A DNA stretch of 64,000 bases, taken from positions 62,001 to 126,000 of the forward strand of contig NGBS01001170.1 in assembly GCA_002245135.1 (NCBI GenBank). The letters are read 5' to 3'. Below are positions 24,901 to 36,061 of this stretch, piece after piece (within the stretch, counting starts at the first letter, position 1; every line of letters starts with the position of its first letter). The DNA is from Proteromonas lacertae. Taxonomy: Eukaryota > Sar > Bigyra > Opalinata > Proteromonadidae. The notes beneath the pieces were generated by a model. It was given only the letters and a program-made list of their open reading frames with translations. It did no database searches and was not told the DNA's origin. Made by a program: the position numbers and the translations under genes.

Positions 24901-25576
24901 ATTCCATCTTTATCTTTAAAAGATGATTACATTGAATACTTGGATAGTTTAAATCAAAAGATAAGTGGTGATAATGTAGAAATAGATGAACTAATAGAGT
25001 ATTTTGATTTATTTATGATTTGTAGTACATTATTCAATAAAATAATATCTAAAAGTCAAAGTCCAACCATTGAAAATCTTCTTCAATTGTTTGATAGATA
25101 TGGATGTGATTATAAGAAATGCTTTTCTCTTTTATTTAAAGTCTTTTTTGTATTAAATATGATATATATCATTCAAATAGAATAAAGAACAACTCCTAAC
25201 AACAGAAATTGAAAAAATGTGTATGTTATATAAACAGATTGGAGATGATGAAGCATTAAACAATTTCCTTGGAAGGATTATATGTGAAAGTATTCCAATG
25301 AATGAAAATGTTATACAGAATATTAGAAGATTTGAATTAGACGTAAATCAATACATTAAGGAGAATGATATAAATGAATGGAAAAAAGAACTATCAAAAT
25401 ATAAAAAGAAATTTACAGAGGATGTAATAGATGATTTTAATTCATTTTTAAACGGTGATATACCAAATAAAAAAGAATTAAATCATTTCATTAAATATTG
25501 GATAATTGAGATTAAAAAATCACATGAATTGATAGATGAACTTCCAATTGAAATTACTAGATATATTAAATATTAA
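21980..25576 (+). CDS. Pseudokinase with long helical C-terminal region
   Basis: A gene of about 15 exons. The first introns are 22019-22046, 22071-22094 (24 nt) and 22224-22251. The N-terminal half is a protein kinase fold. The catalytic loop reads VIHGRVKMSNIFY (HRD replaced by HGR), and the DFG position reads IIDQ. SVDIWAFLCIVNYI is the F helix. The usual VAIK Lys and GxGxxG loop are weak, so phosphotransfer is unlikely. The remaining roughly 700 residues are mostly alpha-helical with scattered Cys, perhaps a spectrin- or cullin-like solenoid, but unrecognised. One frame change near 23880 (after a codon run ending AATAACTGT) is explained only by an atypical intron or an indel. The gene sits exactly between the two inverted OGFr arms. 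Confidence 0.65.
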
Positions 25577-25608
25577 TAATTTTAAATTATAAATAATTAA
25601 TTATTTGA

Positions 25609-26477
25609 CTATAGTTCTATATTTGGGTTTTTTATTTTTTCTCTATCATCACCTTTATGTTTTGAAGGAATACTATTTCACAATTACAATATATTAATAT
25701 AGATATTTATACTGATATTCATCTTTCAATATTTCGATCATTTCAGATTCACTCTTTTTACACCAATCTTTACAGTCTTTCACTCGACTAGTCCAGAATT
25801 TTTTGCAACTCTCACTAGCATTCATTAGATTCTCTTCGATAAAACATTCCCAATATAAGTGTTTTAAAAAGGCTAAAGCATAATCATGTTTTTCAAAGAT
25901 TTCTAAACATGTCAATATTCGACTTATTCGTAAATAATTATGATAAGAGTGGTTTAAATGATCATATCGACTTTTACTGTTTTCGCTATCATATACAATC
26001 ATCTTTTCTTCATCAATTCTCATTCCATAGAAATCTAACATCACTTTTAAACTTTTGATTAATCGACTCATTGCTTTTTCATCTTTCAATAATTCTGTAA
26101 CATCTTCTTTTCTTAATGGAGGACAATCCCAATTCACACCTCTTTCAAATAGAGGGAATAACCATTGAATATAACCATGCTTACTTTCTAGAGTGTAATA
26201 ATCACCAAACCATTCTTTATGCATCTCTTCTATTAATTTATGATCTGGTCTTGATCTTAATTCGTTTTTATAAAAATACACATTCTATTTTATCATTATT
26301 ATTATATTATATATATATATATACATCTGAAAAATAAGAACTATTATCTTTTACTACCTTTTGTGATTGTTGTAACTCAACAGACTCCTTTGTTAGTCCT
26401 GTTGAAGCTTTTGAATAAACTCCTTTAGAATTAGCACAAAAACAGCAGAAAATATTCCTACATGTTCTTGAAAACAT
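25609..26477 (-). CDS. OGFr-domain protein, copy B
   Basis: Minus-strand gene sharing its central exon with copy A, base for base over the coding part. Exon 1 begins MFSRTCRNIFCCFCANSKG, which is Cys-rich and unrelated to the acidic N-terminus of copy A. Exon 2 is the identical OGFr domain. Exon 3 is a short tail ending PNIEL. Both introns lie at the same places and phases as in copy A. The Cys cluster at the start could be palmitoylated, so the two proteins may place the same domain in different parts of the cell. That is inference. Confidence 0.75.
25672..26331 (-). repeat. Inverted repeat arm B containing the OGFr exon
   Basis: Reverse-complement partner of 20721-21383. The two arms are separated by about 4.3 kb that holds the pseudokinase gene. 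Near-perfect identity implies recent duplication or continuing gene conversion. Confidence 0.9.
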
Positions 26478-26584
26478 AATAATAGAAATGATTATCAACA
26501 CAAAACACCACTTCCTAATTATTGATAAAAAAAATGAATAAATATGAAACGGATATAGTTTTTTTAGTTTTCTTTTCAGTTTTC

Positions 26585-28053
26585 ATGTCTAAGACTTCTC
26601 AATTGCTTGAGGAGAACTCAATAATACTTGCAAAATATTGCTATCGTATGAATAATGCGTTTTATGTATAGTAAATGATGAAGATGTTCAAGATATTTAT
26701 GATCTATATAATGATCTGAAAGAATCGTATTTTAACGCTATATATTTTCAATAGATCACATACAGACATGCCAATGATAGAGGATTTTAAATCTTGGTCA
26801 AAATTGCCCATATGTCAATTTACTGAAAAAATATTCGAATATTATAGTATTTATGGTTGATTATTATCATAGATTTACTTCAATTTTCTACCTTTTTCCA
26901 CTTAGTTGTTGTATTTTGCGCATGTCCTTCAGAATTTGTAGTTAGATGTATATGAATGTAGTATATATTTTAACATTTAGATATACTTCGAGCATTTTAT
27001 GGCTCAATTGATCTAAATAACATTCCGTCTAAAACATTAATAGAATTTCAATCGCTAATAGCTGATCCAGATAATACAAATCTAGTGCAAGCATTAGTAC
27101 AGACCAATTTTATAAATACATACGGTAAATATGGAAATAAAGTGAGTGATTACATTAGTTTTTTAGTTACAGATATAAAGTATTGTTTTCTACTAGTATT
27201 ATTTCAAAAACAAATGAGCAAAAGCACACTAGGAGTAGCACAATGGAAAGAAATAAAAAGTCGAAGAAATACAATGATAGACTACTACAATTACATAGAA
27301 AAGTATAAAAAACCACCCAAAGAATCAACAATAAAGAAACTAAGTAGAATATTCAAACGAGAACATAATCCCTATCAATATGATTATAGTTGTGATATAA
27401 ATGAATGGGTATCAATTGAAATGGAATTATTAGATGATTGTATAGTTAAATATCATCATACTATATCAATGCCTGAAAATCCACGTATTAGTTTATTGAA
27501 AAGAACTGGTAGTACTTATACAGTAGAAAGACCATTTATTAAAACATCGTTATTAACAAATGAGAAGTGTGTTTTGATTAATAATATTACGCCTATAGAA
27601 AAAATGGGAATAAAAGAAGAAGAAGAAGAAAAAGAGTATGATGGTAGTATAGTAAATAAATATAATAATACAACTTGTAAATATCCAGAATATTCTCCAA
27701 TTCAATCGAGAAGAAAAAGTTCAGATGATTGTGAAGAGAAAGAAGAAGAAAGTGAATATAATAATAATAAGTATAAAAGTTTTTTAAAAATGAGTGAAAT
27801 GAAAATAGATACATGTATAAATGAAGATAATGAAAGAATGAATATTCCTTTAGTAAAGAGTAATCTAAGTAGACCATCTTTATCTGATTTACCTACACCT
27901 TTAGCTAAACATATATTCTTCAGTAAGAGTAATTCATCCTCTCCTAAGAGTATAGCATTGAAATCTTCAATGAGCCAGTGTCAAATTGCTAGTCAAAAGA
28001 TATCGTTAAGAAGTAAAGAAGTTAATTTGCCTGGTCAAGTGTATAAAGTTTAA
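26585..28053 (+). CDS. Unknown protein with Ser-rich C-terminus
   Basis: Starts MSKTSQLLEENSIILAKYCY and continues through four short introns (near 26648, 26730, 26853 and 26948), all GTAT...TAG and in phase, into one long last exon from about 26980 to 28053. Total is about 420 residues. The first 250 are helical and globular, with a hydrophobic patch (LLQFSTFFHLVVVFCACPSEF) that is more likely core than membrane. The last 180 are Ser/Lys/Glu-rich with many possible phosphosites. No family is recognised. Confidence 0.6.
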
Positions 28054-28113
28054 TTTGTATATGTAATGTATTTTCTTTTTCTGTTTAAAGTGTTTGCTAC
28101 TTTGGTATCTCAT

Positions 28114-30399
28114 CTAAAACAAATAATAGTTACATTTGAGCATAATAAATGGATTTTTATACCAATATAATCTTCAATATACGTATTTAGGATGTTTTTC
28201 ATCTTTTTAATTTTAGGGTTATTCAAAATTTTGATAAAAATTCAATTTCGTTATTCTTGTTTTATATTCACATAAAGATGATAATAAAAGTGAATAAAGA
28301 AATTAGAGAAGAGGGGTATATTTTGTATTTATTTTTATGGTAGATTATGTCGAAAATTGGTCGAAAGTGGTTTTGGTGATATAGAAGTGAAGATTAGAGA
28401 TAATCGAATAATGTCAATCAAATCAATTTTAGTGAATGGAAATGAAACAGTAAAGAAACTGTTGTTAGATCGTGAGTTTGTTGGAGTTTTGGAGTTATAT
28501 GAAGAAATCGAAGAAATTGGATATTATGAGATGGAGAAATACTACAGTGGTGGTGAATTGATAATCTGTAAAGAGAGAGTGTGTGAAGTGTTGATGTTTT
28601 GTTTATGTTATTGTGAAAAAGAGATAATAAATGATTGTTATGAATTTGTGAAGAATAATATAGATGATGAAGTATTAATGAAATTAATTCATATATGTAA
28701 TGTATTTGGTGGATGTTTGAGAGAGATAGAAGACTTGAAAAATATGGAAATAGAAAAGCGAGGATATAAATATTTATATAAGAATGAATATTTGTTGAGA
28801 TTAGAAATGAATAATTTGATAGAGATATTAAATATGAGAGATGTGATAATAGTGAATGAGTTATGGTTATTAAATCGATTATTAGAATGGTATAAATTCC
28901 AAAAGAATAAGAAAGAAAATAAAGAGATACAAGATGATTTCAAACATTTGATAGAAGAAGATATCGATAGTGAAAAGATAAAAGAGAAAGAGATAGAAAA
29001 AGAGAATAAAGAAATGTTGAAAGAGATGAAAATAGAATTAAAGAAAAATGAATGTAAAAATCATATAGAAATATATTGTATAAAAGATGAGAGAATTCAA
29101 AATGTAATAATCAATAATTACAATGAAGATAATGATGAAGAAGAATTTAATGAAGAAGAAAGAGGAATATTGGATAAGATGAAAGAAGAAGAATTGAATG
29201 ATGAAATAATGTGTATATTAGAAATGGATAACATAAAAATGACCGAAATAGTATTGATGATAATGAAATATAAGAATATGAAAATGGAAAGTATAAATAG
29301 TAAAAATATATTTAAATAGAATATATCTCAAATATTGAAAAGAGAAATCTATTGGATAGATTATGTATAGAATATAATGAGAATAAAAGAAATCGAACAA
29401 TGAAATGTTTATGTTTATTTGTTGATGATAAAAAGAATATTTCAATAATAGAAGAAGTATGTGGAAAAGAAATTCTTTTTAGAATATTGAATGAAGATAA
29501 TTATTTAAACTCCAAATCTAAAGAAATATTAATTGAATATATAAAAGAGACAGAAATTGAGTTTCGAAGAAGAAGAAGAAATGATAAAAATAATAAAAGA
29601 TAAAGAATTATTGGAAGAACTAAAAACAAAAGAAATCACATCATTTTCATATCCTCAATCAGAATATTTATTTGAAATAAATGAAGAAATGTCAATAATT
29701 CCTTTATGTGATGGAAATCGATGTGAATTTTCAATCAATCCTTCCTTACCTGATGGAATGATGATAGATAAAGAAAATGGAATAATTAATGGAAAAGTGA
29801 ATAGAGTAATCGAAAATAGAGAATATGAAATAAGTTGTAAGAATATTCTAAATGAAAAGAAATTCAAAATATCATTAGAGTTTGAAGAAGGAAAATTCAC
29901 AGAATTAAACAAAAGTTATAGCATATCAATCTCAAATAATGGAAAATTAATAAGTAATTCATATTATGGATGGAGTCATTGTTATTTGAATCTGAAAATG
30001 GAAAATGGAGTTTATCATATCAAATATAAATATTATCAAAATGGAAGTGATTATGATCATATGATGTTAGGATTATCAATTGATAATACATATTCTGGTA
30101 ATAGTATTTATTATCAATCAACAACATATAATTATTGTGCATATAATGGTGAAAGTGTAGATATTACTCCATATTGTTATATTGGAAGAGTTGTTAATTA
30201 AAATCCTAATTTCAATAATCATGGAGATGGTTCAATTTATGAAGTGAATTGTTGATATGAATAAAAGAGAATTTTGGATAAGTCATAATAATTCATCTCC
30301 TATTTTACTTGTTAAAGATTTACCTTATCCATTATATCCATATGCTGTATTAGTATGGGAAAATACTTCAATTGAATTATTATCAGTTTCACATCAAAC
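28114..30399 (+). repeat. Long inverted repeat arm 1 with BTB-SPRY gene
   Basis: About 2.3 kb matching the reverse complement of 46230-48510, including promoter, introns and coding sequence. Similarity is very high through the BTB half and drops in the last 200 bases. The arms lie some 16 kb apart. It starts at the shared word CTAAAACAAATAATAG and fades after CAGTTTCACAT. Confidence 0.85.
28278..30390 (+). pseudogene. BTB-BACK / Ig-like / SPRY protein, copy 1, frame-broken
   Basis: Exon 1 (28278-28315) and exon 2 (from 28344) join in phase to begin MIIKVNKEIREEGLCRKLVE. Domains in order are a BTB/POZ fold (GFGDIEVKI..., ELYEEIEEIGYYEMEKYYSGG), a BACK-like helical part, a putative-Ig (He_PIG) module (FSINPSLPDGMMIDKENGII) and a SPRY module (YYGWSHCYLNLKM...). 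An intron at 29294-29322 links the BTB half to the rest. Against the inverted copy this one has an extra base near 29550, a TAA in place of a Gln codon near 30199 and an extra base near 30253. BTB-SPRY proteins usually serve as CUL3 adaptors. It is either a decaying duplicate or carries assembly indels. Confidence 0.65.
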
Positions 30400-30995
30400 C
30401 TAAAAAGTGTTTAATATTGTTATTATTTATCTAAGTGTTTAATTTAATTGCTATAGATCTGAGTTAGGCTAACAATAAACTACTAAAATACTAAAAATAT
30501 GATATTTTTATAATCTACTATAATTGTTTTGCATCTAAAAAAATGATTTACCAATCTTATTTGGTCAGTGTTATATATATCGTATAAATGCATTTAAGTA
30601 GCAAGTACAATATTTTATAAATGATAAACTGTTTATAATTGCATTTAGACTATTTTTGGTGAGATTAAGGTTATTAGGTTATATGGTTTAATTTATCTAT
30701 AAAATGATAGCTTATACTATATGCATTTTAAATATGCAATACGTACCCAAAAAATAAAGAAGATAAAAGAAAAAATAGTATAGGCACAAAAAGGACATTT
30801 TTTGTTTCTCTATAATAAAATAATGTGTAAAACAAATGTTTTGTGAATTTTTTGATGGTTGAAATTATTGAAATAAATTGAAAATCGTCTATTGATTTAG
30901 AAAGTAGTCATTACTGCAATTAAAGAATAATAATTATTTTCTATTCTTTCAGTATCAATTAAAACAAACAAACTTTAGAAAAATAATATAATTAA
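30400..30995. other. Intergenic region, nothing recognised
   Basis: About 600 bases of AT-rich DNA lie between two convergent genes. No open frame of note, repeat or RNA gene is seen. Confidence 0.5.
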
Positions 30996-32406
30996 TCACT
31001 GTTCCACTCCATACATTATCAAACACTTGTTTAACCTTTCAACTACTCCAGGAGATGCTTTGTTTCCATTCAATTTACAAGTTTTTAAATTCTTTAATTT
31101 GGGAATTTCATTCATCAATTCATTAACACCCACATCATCAATTAAGTTTGATCTTAAATTCAGTACATCCAAATATTTTAAGTTTGATATGTTTGAAGCT
31201 AATTCTTTTGCTCCATTTGATGATATTCCATTATCTTCCATATCTAACATATGTAAATTAGTAAATATTGATAAAACTGATGATAAATCTTTCAATCCTT
31301 CATCTTTAATTGAATTAATTGACAATTTTAAACTCATTAAACTGGTATATCGATTAGCACAAAATGCAAATTTCTTTAAACTGGAAGATTTTAAATTATT
31401 AACTATTTAATATATATATATATATACAACTAACATCTAAATCTTGAAAGAATAAAGAATTTAGATTTTCTGATACTGTGTTAAAACTATCATCATTAAT
31501 TTTATTATAGGCTAAATCAAGAACTAATAACCTCGTCATATATTTCAAACAACTGCTAAATTCTGATAAACTACTAATACCATTCTTATACAATCTCAAT
31601 TTCTTCATATTACTTAAAGATGTAATATTATTGAAATATTTAATATTATCTTCTATTTTATTATCTCCAAAGTTCAATATTTCTAAATGTTTTAATACAC
31701 TGAAAATATCACATAAATGCTTTACACCTGTTGATATATTATTGCTTACCAAATCTAATGATTTCAGATGAGGATTATTCACTAATAATTGACATAATTG
31801 ATGCATTCCTTCATCTCCTATATTATTATATCTCAGATTCAATGTCTTTAAATTATTAATCGTTGGTGCTTTTTCATTTAACAATCTCATTCCAACAGAT
31901 AATAGACAATTATTTAATGTTTGGTTTCCTCCTAAATCTAATACAGCTAAATCAGGAGTTTGACAGAAGTGAACTGCTAATGTTTCAATACCTGGAACTT
32001 GAATATTATTATCTATATTTATATATTATATTAAAATACATCCTAAATAAACTTCTTTTAATTTTGGACAGCTAACAATAATATCTGCAAGTTTATTACA
32101 GCCAATATTTGATATTTTATTCTCTGACAGATTCAACACTTCCATCCTTTTTAAGTTTTTGAAACTTCCACTGATTATTTCAACACCTCTATCACTTATA
32201 CCATTTCCACTGATATTGAAGTATTTTAGATACTGTAAATTTTTAATACAATTAGCGATATAACCAGATCCTTCAATTCCTAATTCATATCCACTAACTG
32301 GATCATTACATATATCCAAATATTCAAGATGGGGAATATATTGAAAATTTTGGGATAACATTTGAGCACCACTTTTTGTAATATTATTTACTATATATAT
32401 AATAAC

Positions 32407-32447
<41 letters not shown>

Positions 32448-34732
32448 CTATATCTAAATGTAGAAGATTAGTCAAATTCCTAATAATATTACACAATGAA
32501 GCTATTCCATCATCTCCAATAATATTCGATCTAACATTAAGATGACTTAATTTTCTCATATTTCCCATAGAGTTACACAATATTCTCATTCCTTCTTCAC
32601 CAATAATATTATCTATATATATATAGTAAATAAAAAGATATAAAATATTATTGTTATACAACTAATATTGATTTCTCTCAAATGTTCTAAGGATGATATA
32701 TTACAGATTGCATCTTTTATTTCATCTTCTTCAATATTGTTACTGGAGAGATTGAGTGATACTAATTGAGTAATATAATGGAAATTGTATGATAATTCTG
32801 TAAGACCTTTATTACCTATATCATTATCTATTAATATAATAATAAATAAAATAATAATAATAATACAATATATAATATCACCAGATAGTGATAATCTTTT
32901 CAAATCACTCAAACAGCTAATAACTGAACATAATTTATGAACTCCATCACTCTTTAGACAATTATTTGATAAATTCAAATCTTGTAAGTGATTACAGTAT
33001 TTGATAATCTCTAAATAATCATCGATTGAATTATTATTAATGGAATTTCCACTTAAATTGAGAGTATTGACTGTAATATCAGTAATATGACTCTTTAATA
33101 AAGTTGAACCACTATGACCAAGTAAATGTCCAGCAAAATATTCATTATATAATTTATCAACATTTTCTAATATATATATATATATATGATTTTATTATTA
33201 TTATATACTATATCTCAATAAAATCAACATAATATTTGGTATTGATGGATTACTTGTTGAATTTAATGTATTTCTCAAGAATAATAGAAAATCTATTAAA
33301 ATAATAATCAATATATTATTATATACTCATATTATCTGACAGTTTCTGAAACACAGGATGACTAGGAGGTAATGTATTTAACATATTTATATAATTATTA
33401 AATGCTTCATTACTACTCATATCAGGATTACTGATTTTTGCACAATAATTGTCAGTATAATTCTGTATTAACTTATTCTGATAAATATCAATAATTTCTG
33501 GTCTTATATCTGGGAAACAAGATAAGCATCTTTCCAATAGATTGAATAAATCAATATTCAAGTTTTTAATAATATTAACATTACCTATGTATTTATTCAT
33601 TACAGCTACATCTTTAATTAATATTTTATTTGTAACAAAATTGTATAATATCATTCCTGTGTTGAATATATCACTTTTATAGTTATAATTAACAACCAAA
33701 CTATCTCTAGATTCAGGAGGATTATAATAAACATCACTATATCTTGTTGTTGTGGGAATTTCAATATCATTAATGATGGAATAATCAGTTAATTTGTATA
33801 TCTTTTCTTTTGAACTATAAAATATTGTATTTGGATTGATATTTCCATGATAATAATTATTATCATTTAATATACTGAGGGATGTAATAATTGAATAGAA
33901 TAATTTCAATATTTCAGTTTCATTTGGTTTGAAATGATATTTTCTATGATGTTTAAATATATCTAATAATGATAAAGATAGGTATTCTTCTACTATTATT
34001 ATTTTACCATCATTTTCAAATACTTCTATTGGCTTGACAAGGTTTGGACATTTTATTACAGATAATCTTTTGAACTACAATGCAATAATAAATATATATA
34101 TATACATAATCTACAGTTAGTCTTTCACTTTTTTCTATCTCTTTAATAATAAACCAAGTATTTTTATCTCCTTCTTTTTGGCCTACATACACTGGGAACA
34201 ATATTCTATTTATAAATCTCTTAGTTATCCTATATTGACCTATTGTTATTGCCGGTTTTACATTCATAAATGGATTGAAAGGTTTCATTGGTGGAATGTC
34301 TTTATCAGGCGGAGCATCGGAATCATAATCATCTGGTTCATCATAATCATCATATTCCTCAGAATCAGGTGAATTTAAATCAGCTGCATTAGGCTCATTG
34401 CCACTTTCTTGTTGGTTAGCAGTTTGACCATCCGTATTGTTATCTTTGTTTGTATTTGACTCCTCTTTATTAGTCTCTGTATTTGAAGAATCAGTTATTT
34501 CTACTTTGATATCTTCGGATTTTACAGGATCTTTACTATCTGTAGGTTTTTCTTTATTCTCTTGACCACTATTTTCTCCATTACTCTCTTGATTCTTTGT
34601 CCCATCTTGTTCTTTAGTCTCAACTACATTTATTTCGTTATTTTTCACTACTTCTTCAGTCGTATCAGGTATATCTTTCTACAAAATATAAGATACTACC
34701 ATACACTGCTAGAACAACCCATTCTTATAAAA
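30996..34732 (-). CDS. Lipid-anchored pseudokinase with leucine-rich repeats
   Basis: Reads MGCSSSKDIPDTTEE at the start (exon 34732-34715), a classic N-myristoylation plus palmitoylation signal for membrane attachment. An acidic disordered stretch of about 120 residues follows (34678 down to about 34320). Then comes a kinase fold with WFIIKEI (the VAIK Lys kept), YYHGNINPNTIFY (HRD changed to HGN), LTDYS (DFG-like Asp kept) and YYNPPES. Loss of the catalytic Asp makes it a pseudokinase. The last two thirds are RI-type leucine-rich repeats (LxxLxLxxNxIxxxG), about 20 units, ending GVEQ. Introns inside the LRR block all fall at the same place in the repeat. A signalling scaffold is the natural inference. 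Confidence 0.78.
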
Positions 34733-34830
34733 TTTTCGTGACAAGCCAAATCAAAATAAATTGTCAAGCAAAAGCTTGTTCATTAACATTTCACATTTTT
34801 CTTTTTTCTATTTGATCCAAGGTTTCATAC

Positions 34831-36058
34831 ATGCTATTTTTCCTCACACTTACACAAGTATAACTGCTATTCTAGTTTTTAATATTTAGTCTTGCAATTT
34901 GAAATGCACTTATTGTGGATCAAGCGATAATTACGATATTGAAGATATAGATATATCATTTTTAGCAACATTAGTTATAATTCTTAATTTTTATAACCAG
35001 AGGAATATGCTGAAGAATTTCATCCTCAAGAAATCGACTTTAATATTGATTTAATCAAAAGATTAACGTATTTCTCATTGTTTAAATTACGTAGATTATG
35101 CAAAGATGAATTAGATATATGTTTTTACGGTGGTGAACCATTATTAAGACCAAAGGTGATATACAAAGTAATGGACATGTTGCCAGACACAACTCAATAC
35201 ATATTACAATCAAACTGCACATTATTAAAAGAAGTAAATTTAGATTATCTTTTTAGATTCAGAACAATAATGTGTTCAATAGATGGAACTCAATATGTAA
35301 CAGATTCAGAAAGAGGTAGTGGAACATATGAAAGAGTAATAAATAACATATATTGGTTAAGACAAATCGGTTATAAAGGTGATATTTGTGCAAGAATGAC
35401 TGTTAGTAAATATGGAAATGTATATGAAAATGTCACTCATTTATTGTCTAAAGGATTGTTCAGTCATGTTCATTGGCAATTGGATATGCTATGGGATAGT
35501 GATATGAATAGTAGATGGGGTGATTTCATAAAGTGGAGAGATGAAAATTATAATCCAAATATCACAAAGTTAATTAACTTATTCTTAGAGAAATGTGAAG
35601 AAGGTGAAGTATTGCCAATTGCCCCATTTCAAGGTATTATTTGGAGTTTATTAAATGGTGAAACAAACTGTGGATTAAGATGTGGTTGTGGTATGGATAC
35701 TTTTTGTATTACTACTGGTGGTAAAATCACATCTTGTCCTATTGCTGATGATTTTGAAGCATTATGTCATTTAACACCAAAATTTAACCCAGAGAAAGTG
35801 AGAAATAAAGATCCTATTGAAGAACCTTGTACTACTTGTGATTATTATGGTTTATGTGGTGGTAGATGTTTGTATACTAATAAGACAAAGTGGTGGGGCG
35901 AAGATGGATTTGCTGAGAGTTGTAAAACAACAAAACATTTGATTGATGAATTAAAGAGAATTCTTCCCAGAATTAGAGAATTGATTGAAAAGGGTGTTGT
36001 TAGAAAAGAATTATTTAATTATCCTGATTATAACAATAGTGTTGAAGTAATTCCTTAA
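34831..36058 (+). CDS. Radical SAM-SPASM protein, peptide-maturase type
   Basis: Exons 34831-34857, 34890-34973 and 35003-36058 give 388 residues. The radical SAM cluster motif is CNLKCTYC at residue 11. Next comes YGGEPLL (the GGEP motif) and then SIDGTQ. The C-terminal SPASM domain has the Cys pattern CGLRCGCGMDTFC, SCPI and CTTCDYYGLCGGRC, which binds extra Fe-S clusters. The protein ends NYPDYNNSVEVIP, a tail like that of the archaeal AF1577-type putative peptide-modifying enzymes. Such enzymes modify ribosomal peptides or sulfatases; the target here is unknown. The second intron (34974-35002) needs an unusual CAGAG acceptor to keep frame. An archaeal or bacterial origin followed by intron gain is likely. 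Confidence 0.8.
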
Positions 36059-36061
36059 TTA

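Noticed and set aside
33160-33190. AT dinucleotide runs as CRISPR-like or origin repeats
   Set aside because: They are simple microsatellites inside short introns, repeated throughout the window and without spacers or organised units.
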